From positions 136,066-200,065 of the forward strand of contig VXAA01006074.1 in NCBI GenBank assembly GCA_013399115.1: a stretch of DNA of 64,000 bases. Reading direction: 5' to 3'. The notes below the pieces were generated by a model. That model did no database searches. It saw only the letters and a program-made list of their open reading frames with translations, and was not told the origin of the DNA. The DNA is from Anseranas semipalmata. Its lineage: Eukaryota; Chordata; Aves; Anseriformes; Anseranatidae. Position 1 is the first letter of the stretch. Each line of letters opens with the position of its first letter. Positions 12,204 through 22,850 of this stretch are shown here, in pieces. Made by a program: the position numbers and the translations under genes.

Positions 12204-13927
12204 AAGAAAAACCACAAAAAATCAACCAGAATCCCCCCTACTGCTCCCCCCAGGTGCCTGTCTCAGTGGCAGAAGACTGATTTTGAGAGCATGATATATT
12301 TCACACCTACTGTGTGCATTTCAAATATATTTTTCCTCATTAAGAACAATATTAAATTCTGGAATAAACCAAAGTGCTTTAATCATCACCATAAGCGCAG
12401 CCTTGATTTAGTCTGCCTCAGAAAATGAAGGAGATGATGAGGGGGTAGAAGACGAAAAGTATATGTCTCATTCACTTTACCAGACATCTACTTCAGCAAG
12501 CTACAGATGCTTGCTTGGGTAGAACTCGCTATGGGATCAGAGGTGACTGTAAAGAAGCAAAATGTTTTAAAATTTATCAGTTCCATAAAATTCAAACAGC
12601 ATATATTCTCTAAGTCATACGTGGACTAAAAATGTGTATGTGCGTATGCATACACAAATACCATGAGACGGTACAAACAGTATGCTATTCCTTAAAAACT
12701 TGTTGAAAGTTTGAGGATTTTTTACTTCTAATCACGAATGCCACAACTGCACTGACTCACCTGCCTCTGAGGGGATAAAAGCAAATGAGTTGACATTGCG
12801 TGACCCCCCTTGTTCAGCAAGAGCTGAACAACACATCCCTGGTGTTTGAGGCTTCCTCATCCCACATCGTAAGACTTGCTGGCTGCCCTTCTGGATCATG
12901 TCAGCTTTGCAGCTGAAACCCAGCCCAGCATTCTTTGCAGTGAGAGATGATGGGCAGCATCCAGCTGTACAATGCCGATCCTTTTCAGACAGGCTGCTAG
13001 GCCTGACACCCCTCCTGTTCTCTTAAATGTGGACATTGCTTACCAGGCAACACTTGTCTGTCTCCAAAGCGAGCTCATACAGACCTGAGGGACATCAACT
13101 GGAAGGAAAGTTAAGTTTCTTGGGGACTATCCTGAAAGCCTACCAGACCAAGTAAATTTTTCTCTGTCAAAATTTGGGCAAGGTAAGTATTTCTTTTTCA
13201 CTTAGTGCAGACTGTGGGACACTGTAACAATGTAAAAGAGCAGAACTTGGGGTAGGAGAAGGGGCTGCTGTGGTTCTGTGTCACTGCTACGCAAGTTTAT
13301 TTCTGGGCTGACGTGATACTAATCATCATGAGGAATTCAGAATTCAGAAATCACGAAACAGAATAGATCCAAAGGAATGGTTTAGGAAATAAACAGAAAT
13401 ACCTGTCTCCAAACAGAAATCCTCTGATGGCGGTTTAACTACAGGTATAGAAGAACCAGATCCCCAGAATGTATGAGTGAGTTTATTTCCTAAATTAATA
13501 ATCAGGAGGGTAGTGAGAGAAACCTTTGCAGAAAATATAGGGCTAGGTAGCCCTCCTATATGTTTACCTGCAGTAGTCTGGTGGATGGTCTGCATTTGGA
13601 CTCTTCAGATAAGGAGAGGACTTGGTCTGGCTTGGTCTAGGAATGTTTTCTGGTAGCTGGTCAAGAACAAGCAGTCTGTCTGTCTGGGCCTCTACATCTT
13701 CAGGCTAGGGTAATAGATGAGTCTGGCAGGGGTCTGGCAATCTAATATCATTTCCTAGGATGTCCAAACCACCACTAAATTGTATACACAGGTTCATGAG
13801 GAGGTGGAGATAAACATCTTCTAGTGCCTAGCAAGGAGCTGAAGCACTCGTCAACACCCAACAGTATCACTGAGGTGAATGACTGCTCTGAGGGTCTTGA
13901 CTGGGTGTAGAACAGAACCAATATTTC
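12204..13927. other. Non-coding single-copy DNA
   Basis: No gene is recognised. It includes a second alternating purine-pyrimidine tract of 25 bases at 12632-12656. Otherwise it is unique mixed-composition sequence. Confidence 0.5.
12632..12656. repeat. 25-bp alternating purine-pyrimidine tract
   Basis: Strict alternation of purine and pyrimidine over 25 bases, combining TG, TA, CG and CA steps. It is nearly self-complementary around 'gtatgcatac'. It has modest Z-DNA or cruciform potential, less than the longer tract at 4046-4087. Confidence 0.7.
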
Positions 13928-14054
13928 TTTTTATAGATGGACAAGCTGAGTGGCAGAGGGATGAAGTGTCTTCGCCAGTCACACAAAGAGCTCTTGGAAG
14001 AGCTGGGCTGGAAGGCCAGGTTTTCTGCTTCCATTGCTCTACCTGCTCTTCATG
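13928..14054 (-). mobile_element. MIR-type SINE relic (minus orientation)
   Basis: The plus strand follows the antisense MIR pattern in order: 'ttttatagatggacaagctgag', 'ggcagagggatgaagtgtctt', 'gccagtcacaca', 'agagctgggctgga', 'ccaggttttctgcttcc' and 'gctcttcatg'. MIR antisense reads ttacagatgaggaaactgaggca...gttaagtgacttgcccaaggtcacac...gagctgggattcgaacccagg. Divergence is high, as expected for this ancient amniote SINE. It is probably inert. Confidence 0.75.
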
Positions 14055-16597
14055 ATCATGTACACCCAGGAAGTCTGGCCAGTGAGAGCTATGCCATCAA
14101 GTATGCAATGTACAATTTTGCTCTCAATATTAAAGTCACTGGGCTTAAGATGGAGCAAGCTTTATTGATGAACACATAGACTAGTTCCTACCATTACCTC
14201 CCACCAGCCTTTAGCAAGCTCTGTTTTAAGCTTCTAGTCTAAGCTTGCCACCTAGGCTCCTTCTCTAGTCAAACACAAGACAGAGAGCTCTCTGGAGGGC
14301 AATTTATCCTTCCTGCCTTCAGTCACTTCTGAGCTGTGCAAGTGTTTGCACCATGTGGGAGAAGTAAAACTTCTTCCCTACTAGCAAAACAGCAGGCGCT
14401 GATGTTCTTGCTCAGACTTGCAAAAAGTCACATGGAGGCTAAAACATGGGAATTCTCGGCCCACAGGGGAAATATGAGTAGCTGCAGAGGGTGAGAGCTG
14501 ACAGACAGGAAATCAGACCTTGTCCATAGCAATAATCTTCATAATCAGGTGTTGACTCCTGCCCCTTTATGGCACCATTGCTTTGGACAGCACAGCACAG
14601 AAGTGCTAAGGAGTCAAAGAGTGGAAAAAGCAAAAATGGAACTATTTCTTCATCCTACACGCCTGCTCTGTGTCAGTATGCCAGAACTGTCACCTCTGAC
14701 CCCAAATCCCAGTACTAATGTACACAGTGGAAGCATCCAAAAGGAGTAATCTTTTAGCATCTTTTTAACATTGCTTTTCTTTTCCCTGCATTTTCTTTTT
14801 TCTTTCTTTCTTTTTTTTTTTTTTTTACCACAAATTTCATATATCCCTTTCTCTGCTCTCTGTAGAAGTGGACTACGTTTATGAAACATAACCTAAAAAT
14901 GCTGCTTGTGGATATTGCTGCACTGTGATCTTACAAGCAAGAGCTCTGTGAAACTTACAAGGAAAAACTTTTTGTTTTATTCTAGTGCTACCACTTTTGT
15001 CATCTTTGCTACTGAAGACCAGTGGCATGCAAGCAAACATATGTTTACAGTTATGGAACAGCAAACATCTTTCCTCTATCACTTCTCAGTAGAGATTAAT
15101 TAAACTTCCAGATACCCTCAGACATGTTGGTTTCATTTATTCTCACTCACTGACTGCCAGATAATGCAGATAATGAACAGGAGTGCATTATTCTGACCAC
15201 TACTACAAATAAGAAAAGTTAATTTGCAAGACTATCTAGTTTTCAGGGTATAGTAGCTCCATAAACTCACTACCAATACATAGTATCCCCCAAATTGGTA
15301 AAACAGTCACTAACAATTGGCTCAAGATCAGGCTTTGGATAGTAGATTGAGGCCTTCATTTGTTCCCTTCTTGACCCTGAGCTTCTTATGTATATTTAGA
15401 TAAAATCCAACTCAAGCTCTCTAATATCATTCTCAGTTTACACTTCCCATGCCATCCCTACCAGTACCAGAAGGAATCAAGACCCTACCATGTCCTGTAC
15501 TGGCAGCCAGTAACCAAGCCTGTGAGTGAGCCAACACACTTCCCGCAGCAGCTAATGTTGAATCTCACTGCAGCAAAAATGCTCTTCTTGTTCTAGAGCT
15601 CGGGACACTGTAGAGGTTTCTAGCTGCTGCCTCCATAGCCCTGCCAGCCCAGTGCTGTGCCCACACTGCAGTGCCTGATGCTGCATTTTGCACTGCTACA
15701 ACATGACCACAAAAGAGCACAGCCTGCAAATGCCACAAGTGCAGGGAACTGCCTGCTGCAACAAGAGGCTAAATCCTTTGTCCAAAACCAAAAGAAAACC
15801 CCTTGCAGGGGCCACAAAACATGGTGATGTGCTGTCTTCATTCAGTTTGTGGTCATTCCACTAATTTCTGACCATTTACCGTTGCCCTCTCTTCTTTCCA
15901 CACTTCTCTATTACCTCTGTCCCCTTTCATGGTTAGGTTGCAGAGTGGACAACAAATAGCTTTGAATTATGCCTGTCACCTAAGGCTAGCTACAGGGCAT
16001 GCTCTCATGACAACAATCGTAAGACATAGCTTATGAAAACAAGTGTTTTAAAGTATTTCATATGTTTACTATGGTCATCAATTAATTTAAGTTGAAAAAA
16101 CAGCTACCACAGGTTCTGCAGCATGCTTTGTGTTGATTGAAAGGTATGAACACCACTCAGCTGGAAGGCACAGGCATGTGGCATGTCCTGGTGAGCAGAG
16201 TTCTCATTTACTCTCCTTTTATTAACCTGGCTCAGGTGAGAGCAGCCACAATGCAAATAAATGTGCTACATTTATTTACCTACAGCCCCTGTGCTGACCA
16301 CTGGGCTGGGTCCCCCAGTGTGTCCAAAGCAGAGCCACCTTCTGCCTGGAGCTTTTCTGGTCCTGCACCACCTGAGCACACCGCTGAAGGAGATGGGAGG
16401 TTTGGAGGCAGAACTGATGCTACCTAGTAGCTATCTCCCATTCTCCCTTGTCTCAGTTGTAGCATCCTTGGTGGCACTGGGTAATGTCTCAGTTGCTCTC
16501 TTTCCCAACACACCTTGCAATCTCCTGAGGAATCATTTCATGTGATCCCTCAACCGCACAACACGCTTGCAGGTGACTAACCTGTATTTTACACATG
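14055..16597. other. Non-coding single-copy DNA
   Basis: Unique sequence with a pyrimidine-rich run ending in poly-T at 14791-14826. No exon, RNA gene or transposon is recognised. The minus-strand frame at 15620-15841 has no splice context or family resemblance. Confidence 0.5.
14791..14826. repeat. Poly-T / (CTTT)n tract
   Basis: A run of T broken by single C bases, ending in a pure T stretch. No adjoining LINE or SINE body could be recognised, so its origin as a retrotransposon tail is not shown. Confidence 0.85.
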
Positions 16598-16646
16598 GAG
16601 GTTGGATTAGATGACCTCTGGAGGCCTAACCTACATGACTATGATT
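16598..16646 (+). mobile_element. CR1 LINE 3'-end scrap
   Basis: Sense-strand CR1 3' end landmark 'ggttggattagatgacctct' followed by 'ggaggcctaacctacatgactatgatt', which is a diverged version of the usual ggtcccttccaacc...attctgtgatt tail. Only about 50 bases are recognisable. It is old and has no coding capacity. Confidence 0.65.
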
Positions 16647-18708
16647 GCAGCTGCTGTTATATGCATTGCAAGAAAATACATGAGCGGACCAGTCATCCTG
16701 ACCTATGTTAATTTAAAAAGGAAATCCTTGTTTACATAGTAAAGCTTTTTAGAAACACCTGAAAAACAAAAACACCTGAAAATCAATGTGAATTGACGAC
16801 AGCAGCACCAGTTCCCCCCCTCATTTGGGCAGGCTGCTAACATAACAGCGGCCTTGCTTGGGCGAGCGTAAGGCAGGCCTGCTCCCTTCATCTGACCCCC
16901 CTGCTTAGCCACAGCCATGCGCTGAGGGACGTGATGCCCTGCCCATCTGAGCAAAGGCTGGGAGGCACGGACCAGGCCCTGCGAGAAGCCACCTCTCATC
17001 ATCTCATCCTGGGGACACGCACAGAGCTGTGGGCTGGGGGGACCACTGAATCCCGGCTCTAGCACTCATGGGGCACAGGCTGCGTGGCGGGCTGCCGGGC
17101 TAGTGAATCACATCCCTCCCAAACCACAAAACGGGACAGGAGGCTGTGTCTGGAGAAAGCCCTGTAGAGATGCACCAACCTGCTGTGCAGCCCAAGCACT
17201 CCCAAAGTTCTTGCCCCAGAGGCGGTCACCTGCTCTTCATGGGGACGGCCAGGCCCCTGGGTGCCTCCTGCCTCTCCCCACGGCAGTTTCAGATGCCCAA
17301 TATAAGGTGAGGGAGCTGCTGAATGCTCTGAAGGCATCACACCGCTCTGTCAGTGCTGAGGCGCTGGTGACATGGGGACCCCTCGGCTGGGACAGCATCT
17401 CTCAGGGCACTGGTTGGGTGGGTTGTGAGAGGTAGGCTGAAACAGCTTCAATGGCTGTAGGTTGCTGCAGCAAATTATATATGACGAAACACAGTAGACA
17501 GTTTTATATGCTCTATTAACGGTATTAGACCTTCTTATCAGAATAATTTATTGCTGGATTCTACACCGCAGATGTGAAGGGCCAAACCTCCTCTGGTTCA
17601 GGTCCTTTCCGTAGGCCTTGGTAGAAGATACATCCAGTAGGAGTTACCAGGAGGCAGAATTTATTCTGGATGCTATCCCAGCCTTGAACGAGGAGAATAG
17701 AATTGTCTTCTTCCCACCACACTTTGCCCAGTTCACATGCTGCCCTGTACCTCCAGGCTGTCTCATGGAGGTGAGGCCTGCAGAAGCTGACGAGCAGTGG
17801 AGAAGCAGCTGGAGCCCTTAATCCTAGTTCTCTTCTGTCACGTTGGCACTGCCCGCGCTCTTGGTAGGAAATACCCACGCCAAAATGGTGCTGTAGTTCT
17901 GTGGAGACTGTCCGTCAACTCTTCCTCTCCCTGACCATGTGAGAGGCATCCCAGATTACAAACCAGGTTGATTTGCTCCTCACCTAGCACTGGCTGAGGA
18001 GAAGATGATCTCTCACTGGCTGTTGCACGGAGCCTGGCCACATACTCAGGCTGGTGGAGTCACTGCCAGCTTCATCCATTGCTGAGCGGTGGCAAACACA
18101 CCCCTGGGCTGACAGTCTGCAGTAGGAAAATGAGGGAGCTCAAGAGATTATTTGCATGTGTCCCATGCCTCTTGCAGCAGATGCAAGCAGGAATGTTGTG
18201 CTGCTCCTCACGCTCCTCTGCACCGGGGATGTGAAGGCACTCACCTTTGATGGATGATTACTTTTGGACGAGCTTGCTAATGGCTCCAGTTCTGTCATTC
18301 TTGAAGCTGATCTTTGCGATTCCTGAAAGACCCCATTAACACTGCATTAGAATCCTGATGGCTTTCACTCGCTGAATTATTTAATTACTTAAATTTTTTA
18401 AACATATCAGAATACCTTCCAAGCCAAACATGACCTCTTGGTCTTCCACGAGGGGTGCTGACCTTGAGCACACTTCAGCAGGCTGTTGCAGCCTTTCTTT
18501 TCTCTTCACACACACTCTTCCTAAAGCACTCAGCCTTGTACCTTCAGAAAAAGGTGTTATTGAGGAAAGCAGCTTGCTAAGTGGTTTTCTTTTTTGTGAT
18601 TTATCCAAGTGCCTGTTTGCTCCCACATGCTGTGAGTGGATAATAGCAGTTCTCAATCAAAGTTAAAATTACTAATGCTCTTGTCTGTGGAAAATTTAGT
18701 GCAGCTAC

Positions 18709-18750
18709 AAAAAAAAAAAAAAAAAAGAAAAAAAGAAAAAAAGAAAAAAA
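18709..18750. repeat. A-rich microsatellite, (A)n then (GAAAAAAA)n-like
   Basis: A pure A run followed by about three GA7-8 units. It may be the degenerate tail of a lost retrotransposon, but no body is recognised on either side. Confidence 0.9.
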
Positions 18751-20459
18751 CGGTTAATGATGATGCTATACTACTGATCTTACTATGGGTTGTCATATCT
18801 TCACGCCTGCACCCTTGTGCGGCATTATTATGTTTGCTGGTTATTCCAGTCCAGATCTCCACTGAAACTGGTATGAGACAACTGTATCTGATATTCTGCT
18901 ATAATGCTGAAACTAATGTAAAAAACAAACAAACAAACATGTAAACAACAACAGAAAAATCATTTTTTTAGACACTATGTACACCATCCATTGACACTGA
19001 CAATTCAACAGTATGCTGACAATGATCAGCACAGAGCATTACTCTGTCCTCCTCTTTTTGGCTACGTACTTCCTCACAACTGGAAACTGTTGAAATTATT
19101 TTTGCATGGGATGTTAAAGTAGTCTGAAAAGAAAACGAGCAACAACAGCAACATCTCTTGCTTCAAGTTATTGGCACTTTGGTGTCTGCTTGCAGTTCAG
19201 ACATACACAGACAATATACCATTAATTCTCTTTTTCTAATTGTGTTCACCCTAGGGTCTTCTGTGACTCACAAGTTTTTACTACTACTTTTTAGTTGTAG
19301 TCTCCTACGATTTTTTTGTCAGTCTAAAAGGGCAGAGAGCTGATTCCTTTCACTTATATATTCCCAGTCTTCTACTGAACACATTTAATTTACGGAAGAG
19401 GAACTAGAAAATGGGACAGCATTAAAATTTCATATATTCATGTATAATGTCATTGTTAGTTGAGATAGATGAACTTTGATGGATTATGCAGGGTCAAATT
19501 ATACACCCGTGCCTGACACTGATGTAGTGATGGAGTGGTTTGGCCATGTCACTGTAGGCTCGTTATCTGAAAAGATCTTGTATTGGACATCTGAAACCAC
19601 TCTCAACTATTTAATCAAAACCAGTCCGGTTTGCTGGGGTGGTCAGCATGCATGGGTCACTGCCTAAATTACTCCGCCTGTATGGTGAGAATAACTGAAA
19701 TGACTGCTTGTTAGGTAGTCTGGGATCCGGTCACCCTTTAGCAGAGCGCTTGGTCTCTGATGCACCACAGCCTTCAGCAGATGGGTGAAATTATCCTTTG
19801 GGTGCCTCAGGTCTGATCAGAGCCCCATCGAATACTGCTAGTTCCTTGTGGCTCCCCAGAGAAACATTAACACACTGCAAAATTTACTCTTAAGCTATAT
19901 TTCTGCCCTAGAGTTGTCCTCCTGCGCATCCTGGACGTTCTCAGTACGACCTTGTGTATGACGCCTGCTCTTCGCTGTGCTATGGTAGCTTTGGTGTCAC
20001 ACTGGCTCAGGTTCACGCAAACGCACATCCTCTTGATTTCACCCCCCTGTGCTCTCCTACAGGCCTAATACAAAGCTTTTGGAAGCCAGTGGAGAGATTT
20101 CTATTCTTCAGCAAATTTTGAGAGAATCACTCCCAAAGTCTCAAATCCCCAAATCCCAATTTTGCCAGGACTGTTTGCTGGATAGGAGTCTTGCTGCAGT
20201 ATAAACCTAAGCTCAGAAAGTCTTAAGCACGGGCCTACCATTAAATACAGCAATCTTTCCAGAGGCAGCTGCTGGGGCTGGTCCCGTGCTGAAGACCAGG
20301 CTCGTATTTAGCTCCTGGTGGATCACCCTCCACAACCACCGGCCAACAGCCAGCACGGGCACGGGCTCAGGGGCTAAGGCCATGAGCCGAGCCTGCGAGG
20401 TGCTGCCCTAACAGAGACAAGACCTGGCCCTTTCCCAGACAGCTTACGCTTCTGGGTAC

Positions 20460-20830
20460 ATTTGCCTTCAGAGACAAAAGGGGAGCTAATTTAATGCATG
20501 TGATCAGGCACCTCTAAGACACTTCTTGCTTTAATTGTATTTGCACAGGAATAAAATCGAGCAGAATGAAAACTCCGCTATTATAAGCACAGTTTGACAT
20601 TCCCAGTGCATTAGCACATGAAATGATCTGGTGACAGAGTAAATAAGACTTGAATTACTCTTAAAAAGCTTTTGCAACAAATGCTAAGATGCTTCCATCT
20701 CAATGGTGACCTGTAATTGTTAACAATTTCCAGAGAACCACATAAATGAAGATGAGGTTTACAATGCAATTATTGCAAATGCTTCAAATAATCAAGTTAA
20801 AGTACTCAGCACAACTGGCTTCAGATATGC
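20460..20830. promoter_or_regulatory. Candidate conserved non-coding element with a palindromic SOX-type site
   Basis: AT-rich, repeat-free sequence. At 20715-20728 there is a perfect 14-bp palindrome containing ATTGT and ACAAT in inverted arrangement, the form of a paired SOX site; it also overlaps GTTAAC, the core of HNF1-type sites. Nearby words include TTAATGCA and several ATTA cores. Function is inference only. Confidence 0.22.
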
Positions 20831-21073
20831 CTTTTCATTTCCAGCTAAGGCCCTGTGACAACTGGGCTTGCTGGGAGCTAGCAGCCGGCAGCAAATGTCT
20901 CTGCGGGAGCCCTCTGCTTTTGCGCAGCTTGCACAGCTTCCCTGCTGAGCCCAACAGTTCTTGCGAGTCCCTCAAAAATGCCCAGCGTCCTAACCCTTCT
21001 GAACGTCCCCTGGTCTGAAGCTGGATGTTGTCCAGCTGTGGCACCCTCACTACACCTTGTCTCCGTGTCCCAG

Positions 21074-21370
21074 CAGTGATTTATTTAATTTTATCCCACT
21101 GCATCCGAAGGTGTCACTTGAGCAAGAGCTGGCAATCTGCCCTGGACACCTGAATGACAAGTCCAGGTAGACAGGAACAGGCCACAATTGGGTGTGCTGG
21201 TCTGAGACAGCTCCTGCAGTCTGGTCTGCTGGCAACAGCGTACACCTGTCCCGTTGTGCTCTGGATTAGGGCTTCAACGTCTTGATGGGATTTTAAATAG
21301 CTTTTTTTTTTTTTTTTTTTTTTTGCCAGCCTCATATTATACCCACCAAAGCCAGTGATTTATTTAATTT
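21074..21370. repeat. 261-bp segment flanked by perfect 18-bp direct repeats
   Basis: The 18-mer cagtgatttatttaattt occurs at 21074-21091 and again at 21353-21370. The 261 bases between include a poly-T run at 21302-21324 near the right end. Direct repeats of this length resemble the target-site duplications left by L1-type retroposition. However, the poly-T sits inside the segment, 28 bases from the right repeat, and I recognise no SINE, snRNA or messenger body on either strand. Local duplication is the alternative. Confidence 0.6.
21302..21324. repeat. Poly-T tract
   Basis: Twenty-three consecutive T bases inside the direct-repeat-flanked segment. On the minus strand it is a poly-A run. 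Confidence 0.95.
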
Positions 21371-21626
21371 AGAACAGCTTTATTCAGAGATGTTTACCCA
21401 CAGCATGTCCCAATCTGGAGGCGCAGGAAAGGAGGTCACTTACAATTTATTTAATTCTTTTTCTGTTTATTTTCAGCAGTCTTCTATTCAAAATAACTTG
21501 GAGCTGTGCATAGAGGCTGATTATCAAACCTATCTAGGCGATTCAGCCACACAGCTGTATATCCAAGTCTCCTCAACCATGTTTCAACAGCCTCATATAC
21601 ATGACATTAAATTGGAGATGGGATTT

Positions 21627-22742
21627 TCACAGAATCACAGAATGTTAGGGATTGGAAGGGACCTTGAAAGATCATCTAGTCCAATCCCCCTGCCAGAGCA
21701 GGAACACCTAGATCAGGTCACACAGGAACGTGTCCAGGTGGGTTTTGAAAGTCTCCAGAGAAGGAGACTCCACAACCTCTCTGGGCAGCCTGTTCCAGTG
21801 NNNNNNNNNNNNNNNNNNNNNNNNNNNNNNNNNNNNNNNNNNNNNNNNNNNNNNNNNNNNNNNNNNNNNNNNNNNNNNNNNNNNNNNNNNNNNNNNNNNN
21901 NNNNNNNNNNNNNNNNNNNNNNNNNNNNNNNNNNNNNNNNNNNNNNNNNNNNNNNNNNNNNNNNNNNNNNNNNNNNNNNNNNNNNNNNNNNNNNNNNNNN
22001 NNNNNNNNNNNNNNNNNNNNNNNNNNNNNNNNNNNNNNNNNNNNNNNNNNNNNNNNNNNNNNNNNNNNNNNNNNNNNNNNNNNNNNNNNNNNNNNNNNNN
22101 NNNNNNNNNNNNNNNNNNNNNNNNNNNNNNNNNNNNNNNNNNNNNNNNNNNNNNNNNNNNNNNNNNNNNNNNNNNNNNNNNNNNNNNNNNNNNNNNNNNN
22201 NNNNNNNNNNNNNNNNNNNNNNNNNNNNNNNNNNNNNNNNNNNNNNNNNNNNNNNNNNNNNNGACTCCATCCCATTGACCACAACTCTCTGGCTTCTTTC
22301 CTTCAGCCAGTTCACAGTCCACCTCACTACCCGATCGTCGAGACCTCACTTCCTCAGTTTCGCTGCGAGGATGCTGTGGGAGATGGTGTCAAATGCCTTA
22401 TTGAAATCAAGAAAGACCACATCCACTGCTTTACCATCCTCTATCCACCTGGTTATGTCTTCATAAAAGGCCACCAGGTTGGTCAAGCATGACTTCCCCT
22501 TGGTGAAGCTGTGTTGGCTGTCCTTAATGACCCTCTTATCCTTGATATGCCTTGAGACAGCACCAAGGATAAGTTATTCCATCACCTTTCCAGAGATGGA
22601 GGTGAGGCTGACCGGTCTATAGTTACCCGGGTCCTCCTTCTTGCCCTTTTTGAAGACTGGAGTGACATTTGCTTTCCTCCAGTCCTCAGGCACCTCTCCC
22701 GTTTCCCAGGACTTACCAAAGATGATGGAGAGTGGCCTAGCA
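21627..22742 (-). mobile_element. CR1 LINE with reverse transcriptase remnant, interrupted by assembly gap (minus orientation)
   Basis: The left end (21627-21800) shows the antisense CR1 3' tail 'cacagaatcacagaatg', 'ggaagggaccttgaaagatc', and the ORF2 C-terminal region, which on the minus strand encodes WNRLPREVVESPSLETFK. The right end (22263-22742) encodes part of the reverse transcriptase on the minus strand, in order: FKKGKKEDPGNYRPVSLTS, TKGKSCLTNLV, LDFNKAFDTISHSI (palm motif A with its catalytic aspartate), then [20 protein letters not shown]1 copies itself by target-primed reverse transcription at the 3' end, so the right edge near 22742 is a normal 5' truncation. In the RT frame there are at least two stops: TAA at 22574-22576 (minus) where the family has Gln, and TGA at 22346-22348. 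The copy is therefore dead. Confidence 0.95.
21801..22262. other. Assembly gap (462 N) inside CR1
   Basis: A run of N spans the middle of the CR1, between the RT palm region and the ORF2 C-terminus. Repeats of this kind often break draft assemblies. In an uninterrupted CR1 this distance would be about 0.8-0.9 kb by my recollection of the family, so the N count may be an underestimate or the copy may carry a deletion. Confidence 0.99.
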
Positions 22743-22756
22743 GGATGGATGGATCA

Positions 22757-22850
22757 TTTTGGATGATAGATGGGGAAATGGAAGAGTGAGCAATTAAACA
22801 AGGTGTGACTTGCTCAGGGCAACACAGGGCAACCGGCTGTGAGGTTGTAC
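22757..22850 (-). mobile_element. MIR-type SINE relic (minus orientation)
   Basis: The plus strand carries 'atagatggggaaatggaa', then 'caaggtgtgacttgctcagg', then 'caacacagggcaaccggctg', which matches the antisense MIR order (acagatggggaaactgagg...gtgacttgcccaaggtcacac). It begins about 15 bases after the CR1 5' break, so the CR1 may have inserted into or beside this older element. Confidence 0.6.

Larger units (their letters stand above)
16647..21626. other. Non-coding DNA with a GC-richer patch
   Basis: A GC-richer patch at about 16800-17440 has overlapping open frames on both strands. None shows a known domain or convincing splice sites. The rest is mixed or AT-rich unique sequence. It also holds the A-rich tract at 18709-18750, a candidate conserved element at 20460-20830 and the direct-repeat-flanked segment at 21074-21370, each listed separately. 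Confidence 0.5.

Noticed and set aside
16800..17440. Several overlapping frames in a GC-rich patch
   Set aside because: Frames are open on both strands, CpG is not notably frequent, and no domain, donor or acceptor arrangement supports a gene.
21390..22466. A 358-codon plus-strand frame
   Set aside because: Most of it is the N run, which hides stops. The readable parts are antisense to CR1.
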